A stretch of 64,000 nucleotides of DNA from Ardenticatenaceae bacterium (GCA_020634375.1 JACKBX010000004.1:248001-312000); one strand, 5' to 3'. Positions 33,932-44,300 are shown, counted from the first letter of the stretch. Numbers and translations are program-made. Notes: generated by a model not told the origin, from the sequence alone.

Positions 33932-35156
33932 AGGTCGGGAGGATGGTTGTGTTGTGTAGCAGTTGGGCGCGAATGCTGGCTGCGTTTTCTACTGCGAAGC
34001 GTATGATCTGACAAATTTTTTGGATGTCTGTGGGGGAAACGGCCGTGCCTGTGGGCAGGCAAAGTGTGCGTTCCACCAGGCTTTCCGTGTAAGGCAGCCG
34101 CAGCCCTGCGTCGGGTTGCAGCGTGCGATAAGGTTCCATGCGGTGACAGCCGGGGTAAAAATAGCGCCGTGCCAGCACATTTTCCGCAAACAAAAGCAAA
34201 ATCAATTGATCGCGGCTGATGCCGGTTTGCTTTTCATCTACTTGCAGCACAATGTAATGGTAATTGTTTTTCTCACCCTCGTTGTATAGGGTTAGCGTCA
34301 CTCCAGGTATATCGGCTAAATCGCGCTCATAGGTTTTGTAATTGAAGTAATTTTCGGCGATAAAAGAATCGAGTTTAGCGAGGGAAGTCAGACCCATCGC
34401 TGCGGAGATTTCATTCATTTTGCCATTTGTTCCCTCCTCGACGACGTTATCCGTACTCATGAAGCCAAAGTTGCGCATCCGTCGCAGCCGCCCTGCCAGG
34501 GCATCGTCGTGAGTGGCAATGATGCCCCCTTCCAGTGCGTTGCAAACTTTTGTGGCATGGAAGCTAAACACTTCTGCATCGCCAAAATTACCAATCATTT
34601 GCCCTTTGTAGGAGCAGCCAACCGCGTGGGCGGCATCATACAATAGTTTCAGGTTATGTCGCCGAGCGATGTCTGCCAGTGCTTCGGTGGCGCACGGCCG
34701 TCCCCACAAATGCACGCCAACAATGCCAGAAGTTTGTGGGGTAATGAGTACCTCCACCTGCGTTGGGTCCAGGTTCATGGTTTGTGGATCAATGTCGCAG
34801 AACACAGGCGTGATACCCAGCCATTGCAGCGCATGAGCCGTTGCCACAAAAGTCATGGAAGGCGCAATCACTTCCCCGGTTAGGCCCAGTGCGCGGATGG
34901 CAATTTCCAGCCCAACTGTGGCATTAGAAACAGCTACGCAATGCTTCACTCCTGTTAACTGGCTTAGTTCTCGCTCAAAAGATTGCACATATGGCCCATC
35001 GTTACTCAATTGACGCCGGTCAAGAATATCTTCTATCTGTTGGAAGAATTGGCGGCGACTGCCGATGTTGGGTCGCCCGACGTGCAGCGGTTCGTCAAAT
35101 GCCGGTTGGCCGCCGAAAACGGCCAAATCGCGCCAGGCCCGTTTAACTTGGTTCAT
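33849..35156 (-). CDS. DegT/DnrJ/EryC1-type sugar aminotransferase
   Basis: A 435-residue PLP enzyme. A-V-S-N-A-T-V-G-L-E holds the cofactor near residue 80, Y-D-A-A-H-A-V-G (about 173) supplies the PLP-ring Asp, and the Schiff-base Lys lies in F-S-F-H-A-T-K-V-C-N (about 203). These enzymes transaminate nucleotide-linked keto sugars. It is the third gene of an operon with a glycosyltransferase and a FemAB/GNAT-like protein, overlapping the latter by four bases. The last 40 residues go beyond the usual C-terminus and cross the end of the convergent gene, so a shorter ancestral end is possible. Confidence 0.88.
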   Translation of the reverse strand: MNQVKRAWRDLAVFGGQPAFDEPLHVGRPNIGSRRQFFQQIEDILDRRQLSNDGPYVQSFERELSQLTGVKHCVAVSNATVGLEIAIRALGLTGEVIAPSMTFVATAHALQWLGITPVFCDIDPQTMNLDPTQVEVLITPQTSGIVGVHLWGRPCATEALADIARRHNLKLLYDAAHAVGCSYKGQMIGNFGDAEVFSFHATKVCNALEGGIIATHDDALAGRLRRMRNFGFMSTDNVVEEGTNGKMNEISAAMGLTSLAKLDSFIAENYFNYKTYERDLADIPGVTLTLYNEGEKNNYHYIVLQVDEKQTGISRDQLILLLFAENVLARRYFYPGCHRMEPYRTLQPDAGLRLPYTESLVERTLCLPTGTAVSPTDIQKICQIIRFAVENAASIRAQLLHNTTILPTSIYESGDQTNCQTTAAHLQQFRQPHQK

Positions 35157-36061
35157 AGGAATTCCCCCTGCCGGTAAGCTGGAAAATAACAGGTGGGTGG
35201 GAGCCTGTTTGCTTGGGTTAGACTTGCGTATGCGGTACGGTTAATAATACGTCCGCCAAAATAGGCCATGCGAGTTTCGCTTGTCCAGCCGCGTTTGAAT
35301 TGGCTTAGCCCATCACGGCCGTTGCAATGAACACCGGCCCCACCTCCCAGGTCAAGCCATTGTGCATGGCCTGCCAAATACGCAATCGCCGCCCAATGCA
35401 GCGCATAAGATGCGTGCAGGTCGTACCCCAACTCGCTCATTGCATTGAGATGAGCGTACACAATATCCCCTTGCTGATAGCACCAAAGCATTCCCGCCGT
35501 TTCACCGCGATACTCGGCGCGAAACCCCGCGAGTCCAGGCACTTGCAACTGCCACGCAAATGATTCCCTGGAAAAGGAGTGCATCCCATGCAATTGATGC
35601 CGTTGGATCAAATTGTTGTATAACACATCCCACTCATCCAGATAAGCGGGCGGGTTTGCGATCAGTTCTATACACAAGTAACGTAGTGCCTGGCGGGCAT
35701 AAGCACGGTGTCGTTTGTTAATTTTGTTATGGGGGGCATCGCTCAAATTGACCACGTAATGTTTTTTGAAGGGTAGTATCAAGTCTGGAAAGCAATCTTG
35801 CAGATAAGATTTATCATATTCGCCAAAGGGGTCGGTGACGAGGGCAATGCTGACGAGGTCTTTCGGGAGTGCGTCCAGGTCTTCACGTAGGCAGTTCCAG
35901 TTCTGGCAGGTGAAGATGGGGTAGCTGCCCATGGCGTCTGTGTAACGGCCGTTGCCAATCTCACGTTCCAGCAGCCACCCACCGCTTAGGGGCAGCGCGT
36001 GCGGCGTGCCAAACTCGCTAAGGGCGTGCATGTAGAGGGGGTGTAGGTAGCCGGTATTCAT
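35153..36061 (-). CDS. FemAB/GNAT-like acyltransferase (CelD/BcsL-type)
   Basis: A 302-residue protein with the pattern of the GNAT/FemAB superfamily: a run of basic residues in N-K-I-N-K-R-H-R-A-Y-A-R-Q-A (about 110-125), then G-E-T-A-G-M-L-W-C (about 192-200), H-A-S-Y-A-L-H-W-A-A-I (about 220) and L-D-L-G-G-G-A-G-V-H-x-x-G-R-D-G (about 245-260). The last block is typical of family members that transfer amino acids or acyl groups onto sugars or cell-wall peptides. Four-base ATGA overlap with the upstream glycosyltransferase indicates translational coupling. With an aminotransferase next door, N-acylation of an amino sugar is a reasonable hypothesis. Confidence 0.78.
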   Translation of the reverse strand: MNTGYLHPLYMHALSEFGTPHALPLSGGWLLEREIGNGRYTDAMGSYPIFTCQNWNCLREDLDALPKDLVSIALVTDPFGEYDKSYLQDCFPDLILPFKKHYVVNLSDAPHNKINKRHRAYARQALRYLCIELIANPPAYLDEWDVLYNNLIQRHQLHGMHSFSRESFAWQLQVPGLAGFRAEYRGETAGMLWCYQQGDIVYAHLNAMSELGYDLHASYALHWAAIAYLAGHAQWLDLGGGAGVHCNGRDGLSQFKRGWTSETRMAYFGGRIINRTAYASLTQANRLPPTCYFPAYRQGEFL

Positions 36062-37128
36062 GTGATGCCTGGTTGGGGCTTTGTGGGTGGCTGGTGTTGG
36101 TACGGCCGTTTCCGCTCCAACTCTGCAATGATGTGAATCATACTGTTTCGCATGGTTAGTTCTGTGAGGACAAAGTGGCGGGCCTGGTTCGTCAACTGCT
36201 GGCGTTCCGCTTCATGTTCCAGGTAATAGCAAATGGTGTCGGCTAATTGTGCCAGTGGTGCGACAATCAAATGCTGCCCATCCACAAAAGGACTGTGCGG
36301 CAGCATCGGCTCAGAAACAACCAGCGTGCCGTTAACCGCCGCCAGGTAAAAGCGCATGGAGTTGTCATCCCAGGGTTGGCGCAACAGATTTAGGGTGATT
36401 TTGCTGCGATTGAGAAGAACGGTACGCTCGTGCCCAAACACATACGGATGCTCAATGCCATCCACCATAAGCAAATTGACGCCGCGTTGTTGCAGCTCTG
36501 TACGCAGTTGTCGCAGCAGTCGTGCCCGACGACGAGAGCCGGGTTTGCCCAGCCAGAGAACGGGAATATCGCGTTCCAGTCCCAGGTCGGTTCCCCAATC
36601 AGAATGGTTGCCAATAGAAGATAGGAGGGGGTTGAAACCACGCTGGCGCAAGAAGTTTTCGGTGTAGTAAGAATCAGTGATGAGCAGCGTGAGTAAACCC
36701 TCGCGGCGCAGCCAGTAGAGATCGCCGTAGTAGCGAAAACGGTGTCCTTTGCGGATGAGCCGGGTTAACCATGAGTGAGGTGTGGTTGTACTGCGGTACG
36801 CCAATCGTTCTACCCAGGAACGGGAGAGACTCAATGTGTACCGTGCCCATTCCGGCCAGCGGGGGTTGGGGAACTGCTCTGTTTGGAATAGCAAAAGGGC
36901 GGGGCGGCTTGCCTCTGGCAAGTGCCGTAGTTGGTTTGCTAGCGGAACCAGGCTGCCAAATGGGCCATAAACAAGGAGGGCATTACAGTCGGGAGGGATT
37001 GGCGCATCATGTGGAAATGATTCTGCGGGCACATCCAGGTCACGTAATGTTTGCAGAAAGACATTGCCGAACCCATCGTTTGGCTCCCAAAATGGAATGC
37101 CGATATGCAAAGGTGGCAACTGCTGCAC
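36058..37128 (-). CDS. Glycosyltransferase of the CgeB/GT1-like group
   Basis: A 356-residue protein starting at GTG 37128 with GGGGAGA upstream. The N-terminal half is poorly conserved. The C-terminal half has L-N-R-S-K-I-T-L-N-L and M-R-F-Y-L-A-A-V-N-G-T-L-V-V-S-E (about 240-275), followed by a segment like the 'glycosyl transferases group 1' C-terminal domain and A-x-x-x-L-T-E-L-T near 325. It is the first gene of the three-gene operon. Function is probably sugar transfer onto an envelope glycan or glycolipid. Confidence 0.75.
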   Translation of the reverse strand: MQQLPPLHIGIPFWEPNDGFGNVFLQTLRDLDVPAESFPHDAPIPPDCNALLVYGPFGSLVPLANQLRHLPEASRPALLLFQTEQFPNPRWPEWARYTLSLSRSWVERLAYRSTTTPHSWLTRLIRKGHRFRYYGDLYWLRREGLLTLLITDSYYTENFLRQRGFNPLLSSIGNHSDWGTDLGLERDIPVLWLGKPGSRRRARLLRQLRTELQQRGVNLLMVDGIEHPYVFGHERTVLLNRSKITLNLLRQPWDDNSMRFYLAAVNGTLVVSEPMLPHSPFVDGQHLIVAPLAQLADTICYYLEHEAERQQLTNQARHFVLTELTMRNSMIHIIAELERKRPYQHQPPTKPQPGIT

Positions 37129-37273
37129 GGTTGGTCTCCCCGTTGTTGATCGCGCCTGAGAAATGTCATTGTGTTGTTAGGAAGGTGGTTTTCTCTGGCA
37201 ATTATCGAACCTTTCCTTCAGGGTATATGATGAGACTTGCGAGTCGTCTTAATGCATTGTGGAAAGGGATGGT

Positions 37274-37308
37274 AAAAAAGAAGCCTGCCCCGGCACAGAG
37301 ACAGGCTT
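37274..37308 (-). terminator. Terminator of the lamin-tail gene
   Basis: AAGCCTG (37281-37287) pairs with CAGGCTT (37302-37308). On the minus strand a run of six Ts follows. It lies between the lamin-tail gene and the glycosyltransferase operon. Confidence 0.82.
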
Positions 37309-37336
37309 CAGGTTTATTATTTGTTGTGAAGGTATG

Positions 37337-38077
37337 TTATTGAGTGCGGCGACGTGTGATGAAGACGGCCGTGCCCAACAGCAGCCCTCCTGCCACCACC
37401 ACAGCCAGCAAGGGAGCGCTGTTTGTTGTGTTGAAGGATTGGAGGGTAACGGCCGTTGGGCTGACGTCACAGGGAGTGCCCACCCCGGGCGAAGCTATCC
37501 AGTCGGTTGCATTATCATTATCGGTGAAATTAGTATTATAAGTCTGGCGTTGAAGTGTTGCCCCGGAATTGTCGAAGACATCTGTGGCAGCAGGACTAAA
37601 TGCGGTAGTATCGGTCCCGTATGATACTGCATCAATGATTGTACTCCCGGAGTCTCTAAGAATTATTCGATCATTATTGTTGTCTAACTGTGTTGGAAAC
37701 CAAGTAGTGGGAGAATAATTGAGCGGCGTACTTGTGCAATTATAGAAGCCACCAGGTGTTATGGCAGCAACATCCATCACGATAACTAAAATTTTACCAT
37801 TATCTAAAATCAGACTTGGTAAAGGGATCGAAAATGAACTCGTATTATCCTCGATAGTCCAGCCTGTTAGATCCATTGAACTCCCAGAAGCGTTATATAT
37901 TTCTATAAATTCTGCGCCACTTAATGTGTCATTCCCATTCGGGTCTGCACCTACTTCAACAATTAATATATCTCCAGCAACCTGCGCATGAGCAATGGGA
38001 GAAGATAAAGAGATAACCACGAAGGACATAAATGATAGTATTAAGAGAAGAAATAGTTTTGCCCGTAGGGTAAACAT
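37337..38077 (-). CDS. Secreted lamin-tail-domain protein with C-terminal membrane anchor
   Basis: A 246-residue protein with signal peptide (cleavage near H-A-Q, residue 31). A lamin-tail (LTD) domain covers about 36-180: I-V-E-V-G-A-D-P-N-G, G-A-E-F-I-E-I-Y-N-A-S-G, M-D-L-T-G-W-T-I-E-D. The C-terminus has a conserved-looking T-A-V-T-L-Q-S-F motif, a membrane helix (about 218-238) and a basic end R-R-R-T-Q. This three-part end resembles sorting signals recognised by processing enzymes. AAGGAGG precedes the ATG at good spacing. It is probably displayed on the cell surface; bacterial LTD proteins are often linked to extracellular enzymes. Confidence 0.84.
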   Translation of the reverse strand: MFTLRAKLFLLLILSFMSFVVISLSSPIAHAQVAGDILIVEVGADPNGNDTLSGAEFIEIYNASGSSMDLTGWTIEDNTSSFSIPLPSLILDNGKILVIVMDVAAITPGGFYNCTSTPLNYSPTTWFPTQLDNNNDRIILRDSGSTIIDAVSYGTDTTAFSPAATDVFDNSGATLQRQTYNTNFTDNDNATDWIASPGVGTPCDVSPTAVTLQSFNTTNSAPLLAVVVAGGLLLGTAVFITRRRTQ

Positions 38078-38330
38078 ATATAGCCTCCTTATGTAAGTGT
38101 TTGCATTTACCCTCTAAAAGCGGGGAATGCAAAATTATAAATCTTATGTGGGAAGGGTTTATGAAAGTAGATTGGCCGCAAAATCCCCTTGCCCACATCC
38201 TAACTGGATTAAATAGTCCAATGGTACTATTGTAAATCTTCGTGATTAAGATATGCAACCGAGTTGCGTTTAGGTTTGGTTAAAAATTGGGAGATTTGTC
38301 AAATCTTGCTGAGTTAAAAGTCAACGGTTG

Positions 38331-39548
38331 CTAAAGGATGATGCAGGTTTCTAACAGGGATGCCAGGAGGGTTTGGCTGCCGCCGCCCGTTTCCAACGAT
38401 GGCAGCATCAAGGGCGTGACTCCATCAGGGGCGGGAATGCGGCGAGCCATGCCGGTGAGGTGGGGCTGCGGGCCAATCTCTAGCAAGATGCCAGCGCCCA
38501 TCTCGTAGAGGGCTTGCACGGCCGGAGCAAAACGCACGGCCGCACGCACATGGTCACGCCAATAGCGAGGTGTGGTGATTGTGGCTGAATCGGCAAGCTG
38601 CCCGGTCACGTTGGAAATGAGTGGGATTTGCGGCGGGTGATAGGTGATGGTTTCTGCAATTTGCTCAAATTCATCCAGCATGGGTTCCATCAGTGGGGAA
38701 TGGAAGGCGTGGGAGACGACCAACGGCCGTGCGCGAACCCGTTCCTTCTTGAGTGTGGCGAGGATGGCGGCAACGGCCGTTTCTTCTCCCGAAATCACCG
38801 TTTGCGTGGGGCCGTTGACGGCGGCGATAGAAACACGATCTACATAAGGTGCGAGCGCTGCGGATACTGTGGCCTCATCGGCAAACACGGCGGCCATCGT
38901 GCCTCCGGCTGGCAGCGCTCCCATCAACCGCCCGCGAGCGGCAATCAATTTCAGGCCATCAGCCAGATTGAAGACGCCAGCCAGCGCCGCAGCCACATAT
39001 TCGCCCACGCTGTGCCCCATCACCACCGCGGGATGCACGCCTTGCGCCAGCCACCATTGCGCCAAAGCATACTCAATGGCAAACAGGGCGGGCTGCGTAT
39101 AAGTGGTTTCGTTGACCAGGGTTAGTGCCGGATCGGCCGGGTAAATGACATCAAGCAGGGGGATTGGTAGATACGGCCGTAATCCGACAGCACACGCTTC
39201 CAGCGCTTCTCGAAAGACTGGCTCCGTCTCATACAAATCGCGGCCCATGCCCACGTACTGCGCACCTTGTCCGGTGCAAAGAAAGGCTACCGATGGTGGC
39301 TGCTGCGGAGCGCGTCCCGTGGCCCATCCTTGTGGCGCATCCCCGGCTAAAAAGGCGTCTAATTTGGCAACGGCCGTCTCCGCCGAGTCGGCCCATAAGG
39401 CCAGGCGGTACGGCCGTTTCTCCCCATCTTGCCCTATAAATGATTGCACATCCGTGTTTTTGAGAAGGTGTTCGCGCAGCGCCGCCGCTTTTTGGCGCAG
39501 CGCCTCTTCAGTTTCTGCAGAGAGGGCGAGTAGATGGTTGTTAATCAT
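38331..39548 (-). CDS. Stand-alone acyltransferase with polyketide-type linker (malonyl-specific motif)
   Basis: About 405 residues, matching an AT domain cut out of a type I polyketide synthase. It has the KS-AT linker (L-L-A-L-S-A-E-T-E-E-A-L, residues 5-16), the oxyanion G-Q-G-A-Q-Y-V-G-M-G (about 94), the nucleophile G-H-S-V-G-E-Y (Ser about 180) and H-A-F-H-S-P-L-M (about 280). H-A-F-H is the motif linked to malonyl-CoA choice in polyketide ATs. I chose ATG 39548 because GGAG lies six bases upstream; the longer frame starts at TTG. A related gene lies upstream; no ketosynthase or carrier protein is in the window. Confidence 0.87.
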   Translation of the reverse strand: MINNHLLALSAETEEALRQKAAALREHLLKNTDVQSFIGQDGEKRPYRLALWADSAETAVAKLDAFLAGDAPQGWATGRAPQQPPSVAFLCTGQGAQYVGMGRDLYETEPVFREALEACAVGLRPYLPIPLLDVIYPADPALTLVNETTYTQPALFAIEYALAQWWLAQGVHPAVVMGHSVGEYVAAALAGVFNLADGLKLIAARGRLMGALPAGGTMAAVFADEATVSAALAPYVDRVSIAAVNGPTQTVISGEETAVAAILATLKKERVRARPLVVSHAFHSPLMEPMLDEFEQIAETITYHPPQIPLISNVTGQLADSATITTPRYWRDHVRAAVRFAPAVQALYEMGAGILLEIGPQPHLTGMARRIPAPDGVTPLMLPSLETGGGSQTLLASLLETCIIL

Positions 39549-39570
39549 GATTTGCTCCAAATAGTGTCGA

Positions 39571-39619
39571 GTGTCAGGTGTGGAATTGTCATGACACCTG
39601 ATACCTAACCCCCTGACAC
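39571..39619. repeat. Heptad-type repeat between the two acyltransferase genes
   Basis: GTGTCAGGTGT faces ACACCTGA (39594-39601), then TACCTAA and ACACCTAACCTGATACC words with period near seven. It adjoins the stop codon of the upstream gene. Confidence 0.7.
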
Positions 39620-40894
39620 CTAACCTGATACCTTATTCCAATTAACACCCGCGCCCTGCACATACAGCGTTCCCAGACTGGTCAGCAGCGTTTCCCAGGC
39701 TGTATTTGCCGACAATGATGGCAACCACGCCAGTTCTTCTTCTGGTAATGGCAGGCGGCGGGCCATACTTAACAGAGTGTTGTCCGGGCCAATCTCTAGA
39801 AAATGGCGGAATCCGGCGGCAAATAAGGTTTGCATGGCATCGCTAAAGCGCACGGCCAGCCGTTGATGTTCTCGCCAGTAAGTGGGTTGTGTGAGGTGTG
39901 TGCCATTAACGGCCGTACCCGTCATCCCGGACACATACGTCGTTTGCGGCGCAGATAGGGCCATCGCTGCGGCAACGGCTTCCAAGTCATCCAGCATCGG
40001 ATCAACGAGTGGCGAATGCGAAGCCTGCGCCACCGCCAGCCGCCGGGCGCGGATACGCTGCTTTTGCAAATGCGCTAGCGTTTCTTCGACCGCATTACAT
40101 TCCCCAGAAATGACCACATTTTTGGGGCCATTGATCACGGCAATGGATACCCGCTCGGCGTAAGGTTTAATCGCTTCTCGAACCTGTTCCTCATTGGCAA
40201 AGACGGCGACCATCAGCCCTTTTAGGGGCAGGGCATCCATGAGGCGGCCGCGTGCGGCTACTAATTTCACCCCTTCCTCCAGACTAAACACATCGGCGGC
40301 GCAAGCGGCAGCATACTCGCCCACGCTGTGCCCGGTGACGATGGTTGGCGAAATGCCCCACGACTGCCACAGCACGGAAAGGGCGTACTCAATCGCAAAG
40401 AGCGCGGGTTGGGAGTAGGTCATGCCGGTGAGCAGCGGGGAATCTGCGCCGGGGTCTGTGTCAGGGTAGAGGATGTCGAGTAACGGCCGTGCTAACACAT
40501 CTTCCAGCAAGGCGGCACAGGATTGCATCGCTTGCCGAAAAACAGGTTGTGTCTCGTACAATTGGCGGCCCATATCTACACGTTGTGCACCATGCCCCGT
40601 GTACAAAAACGCGACTTGCGGCACGCGCCCCACTGCTCCATTAGATGTGAGAACACCCTCGGCCGTTTCGCCGTGTGCCAGAGCGGTCAATTGTGTGTGT
40701 AGGGCATCTGTGGAGGAGGTGATGATGGCGGCACGGAAGGGTTGGTCTGCATCCGCGACATTAACTGAATGGCAAAAATCAGCCAGCGTACTGTGCGGAT
40801 GCACAGCCAGGTATCTGGCATGTTGATCGGCCAATTTCCCCAGCGCAGTGGTTGATTCTGCTGATAGTTTTAGGATGTGTAACGGCCGTTTCAT
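39620..40894 (-). CDS. Stand-alone polyketide-type acyltransferase with altered motifs
   Basis: About 424 residues, paralogous to its neighbour. It keeps the linker (L-H-I-L-K-L-S-A-E-S) and G-H-S-V-G-E-Y with the catalytic Ser (about 192), and ends in a typical post-AT segment L-Y-V-Q-G-A-G-V-N-W. Two signatures differ: the oxyanion motif reads T-G-H-G-A-Q instead of G-Q-G-x-Q, and the specificity motif is Q-A-S-H instead of H-A-F-H, closer to the Y-A-S-H of methylmalonyl ATs. ATG 40894 is chosen; the upstream alternative is TTG. An AACGGCCGTT overlaps its codons 2-5. Together the pair could supply acyl units in trans. Confidence 0.85.
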   Translation of the reverse strand: MKRPLHILKLSAESTTALGKLADQHARYLAVHPHSTLADFCHSVNVADADQPFRAAIITSSTDALHTQLTALAHGETAEGVLTSNGAVGRVPQVAFLYTGHGAQRVDMGRQLYETQPVFRQAMQSCAALLEDVLARPLLDILYPDTDPGADSPLLTGMTYSQPALFAIEYALSVLWQSWGISPTIVTGHSVGEYAAACAADVFSLEEGVKLVAARGRLMDALPLKGLMVAVFANEEQVREAIKPYAERVSIAVINGPKNVVISGECNAVEETLAHLQKQRIRARRLAVAQASHSPLVDPMLDDLEAVAAAMALSAPQTTYVSGMTGTAVNGTHLTQPTYWREHQRLAVRFSDAMQTLFAAGFRHFLEIGPDNTLLSMARRLPLPEEELAWLPSLSANTAWETLLTSLGTLYVQGAGVNWNKVSG

Positions 40895-41323
40895 ATACAG
40901 GTTATCCAATAATCGCGTCCCTTTTGATGAACGCAGTTCTCAATCCATTTGTTTTTGTTGCTAGACAAGAGACACCACACGCACAGCGCGCCACGAATGG
41001 ATGAAAATTCACAATTTAATATTCATCGTTCATTATTCATTATTTTCACAGCAACATATAGAAAAACACAGAGACCACAAAACCGTTTCTTTGTTTCCTC
41101 TTTGCGTACTCTGTGAATACTTCGTGTACTCTGTGTTGCAGTTTTATCACTCGCCACATTTTACAGCCTATGCCACAATAAACCAGAGAAGAAAACCCAT
41201 CCTTAAAAATTCTCATTTCGCTTCCATACTTGTGCTATACTCGCCACGTATGCGGGGCAGCACAACAAATACCCCCAACACATCGTACCCAGCAACCAAT
41301 TACCAGCAACTAGCGACCAACCT
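40895..41323. other. Divergent promoter region between acyltransferase pair and dnaE
   Basis: About 430 bp, AT-rich, no gene. It holds repeated words with inverted partners (AACACAGAG near 41065 against CTCTGTG near 41110 and CTCTGTGTTGCAG near 41130). A heptad run CAGCAAC-CAATTAC-CAGCAAC-TAGCGAC lies directly before dnaE. A TATACT box lies near 41233 without a clear -35. Confidence 0.6.
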
Positions 41324-44300
41324 ATGACCGAACACAAACCCTTTGCCCATTTGCACGTCCACAGCGAATACTCCTTGCTTGACGGCCTCAGCCGCATTAA
41401 CGATCTTGTCAATCGCGCTGTTGAGTTAAACCAACCGGCCATCGCCCTCACTGATCACGGCGCGATGTACGGCGTGATGCCATTTTATCGTGCCGCCAAA
41501 TCTGCGGGTGTCAAGCCCATCATCGGCATCGAAACATACCTGGCAACACGCACAATGACGGACAAAGACCCCCAGCTTGACAAAAATCGCTTCCACATGT
41601 TGATGTTGGCGCAAAACCAGACCGGCTACCTCAACCTGCTGCAAGTTGCCAGCGCTGCACAGCTAGATGGTTATTACTACAAGCCACGCATTGACCGCGC
41701 CTTCATGGCTAACCATGCAGATGGCATTATTGCTACCACTGGCTGCATGGCCGCCGAAATTCCACGGGCGATTGGCAGCGGTAACATGGATCTGGCGCAT
41801 CAATTAATGGGTGAGTACCTGGACATCTTTGGCAAAGATCGCCTTTTTATCGAATTACAGGAACACAGCATCCCCGAACTGACCGATATTAACAAAAAGT
41901 TGCTAGAAATGGCCCCACGCTATGGGTTGGAACACAATTTTTTGGCAACCAACGACGTGCATTATACATTGGCCTCCGATGCAGACCCGCATGAAGTGCT
42001 GCTGTGCATCCAAACCGGTTCTACGACGCAGAACCCCAAGCTCACTTTCTCCGACAAGGGGTACTACCTCAAATCGTATGCGGAAATGGCGGCGTTGTTT
42101 GCCGGCATTTCTGGCGCGATGGAAAACAGCTTGCGCATTGCCGACATGTGCGAAGTCAACCTGGACAGCGAAGGGTATCATCTGCCTGAATTTGATGTGC
42201 CGGAGGGCTACAGTGCCCATTCCTATCTGCGCCATCTGTGCGAAGCGGGTTTGGTGTGGCGTTATGGCAAAGATCGGGCGCAGTTTGATGAGCAATTGAA
42301 GGCGCGACTTGAGCATGAATTGGGCATCATCAACCGCATGGGCTTTGACACATATTTCCTCATTGTGTGGGACTTGTGCGAGTGGGCAGCCCGGACAGAC
42401 CAATGGTGGGAGCAGCATCAAGACCCATATCCCTACCACAGCTACAGCGAGTGGAAAGAGAATGACATTTGGTGGAATGTGCGTGGTTCTGGGGCGGGGT
42501 CTGTGGTGGCGTATACGTTGGGCATTACCAGTATTGATCCGCTGGTGAATGACCTTATTTTTGAGCGGTTTTTGAATCCGGGGCGCGTGTCTATGCCGGA
42601 TATTGACCTGGATTACCCTGATGATGTGCGCCATTTGATGGTAGCTTATACGAAGCGGTGCTATGGCGAAGAGAAGGTGGCGCAAATTATCACCTTTGGG
42701 ACGCTGGGGGCGCGAGCGGCGATTCGTGATGTGGGCCGGGCAATGGATATGCCTTTGCCAGAAGTGGATGCGATTGCACGCATGGTCCCGGCGATTCCGG
42801 GCAAGCCGGTAAAGATTGCCAATGTGCTGAATGGTGAGCATGAGTTTTATTCGGCGGAGTTGACGGAGCGGTATAACCGGGAACAAACTGTCAAAGAACT
42901 GTTGGATACGGCAAAGAATTTGGAGGGGGTGGCGCGTCATGCGTCTAGCCATGCGGCGGGGGTGATTGTTTCGGATCGGCCGTTGCACGAATATGTGCCC
43001 CTGAACCGCCCCACCAGCGGTGATGAAGGGCTGGGCGGCGTAGACCGCGTGACGCAGTGGCCGATGGAAATTGTGGAGTCCATTGGGCTTCTCAAAGTGG
43101 ACTTCCTCGGTTTGAGTACGCTGACGGTGATGCGTCGGGCGGCGCGGTTGATTGAGGAGCGCTACGGCACGGTTTATACGATGGACAATATTCCTTATGA
43201 CGCCGGACAAGTGGGGCCAGACCCGACGAAGAAGCCGGAAGCGTTGTTTGATATGCTGGGGCGCGGTGAGGTTGCCGGGGTGTTTCAGGTGGAAGGCGCG
43301 GGGATGAAGCGGCTGATGGTGGAGATGCAGCCGCGCCGTTTTGACCACATTATTGCTGCTATTTCGCTGTATCGGCCGGGGCCGATGGAAAATATCCCGG
43401 AGTATATTCGCCGGATGCACGCGGATATTTTCGAGGGGAAGAATATTGTTGAGTACCATACGCCGCACTTGGAGCCGATTCTGAAGGACACGTATGGGAT
43501 TATTGTGTATCAGGAGCAGATTATTCGTATTGCTTCGGCGTTGGCGGGCTATGAGCCGGGCGAGGCGGATATGATTCGCAAGGCTGTGTCCAAGAAGAAG
43601 AAGGATTTGATGGAGAAGCATCGCATTCAGTTTACTGAGGGGGCGATGGCGAATGGGATCAGCCGGGAGGTGTGTGAGGCGATTTGGGGGGATATTGAGT
43701 TTTTTGCGCGGTATGGCTTTAACAAGAGCCATGCCGCCGACTATGCTAAAGTGACCTGCCAGACGGCATTTCTCAAGGCGCATTATCCGGTGGAATATCT
43801 GACGGCGATGCTTTCGGTGGAGCGGGATAATACGGAGAAGGTGCGCCGCTATTTTGCAGAGGCGAAGAGTTTGGGCATTGATATTGCGCCGCCGGATGTG
43901 AATCGCTCGATGTTGGATTTTACGATTGAGGATGATGGGGAACGGCCGTTAATCCGGTTTGGTCTTGGCGCTATCAAAAATGCCGGGGAGTCGGCTATCA
44001 ATGTGGTTATTGACGAGCGCAAAGATGGCGGTGTGTTTGCTTCGCTGCAAGATTTGTGTGACCGGGTGGATTTGCACCGCGTGGGCAAGCGGGCGCTGGA
44101 GTTTATGATTAAGGCGCGTGTGTTTGATGGCTGGGCTACGCCGGTGCAAATGCTTGATGCGTTGGATCGCGTGGTGGCGTACAGTGACAGTACGCACAAA
44201 GCGGCTGCCGCCGGGCAAATGACGCTGTTTGGCGGCAGCACGGCTGCCGTGAAAATGGATGTGAATTTGCTGCGCCCACAATCGGAGATGAAGAAGGTGG

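Noticed and set aside
41903..43783. A 626-codon open frame on the minus strand inside dnaE
   Set aside because: It lies wholly antisense to conserved DnaE palm and finger motifs, is rich in His/Arg/Pro as expected for a shadow of GC-biased codons, and has no recognisable motif or ribosome site.
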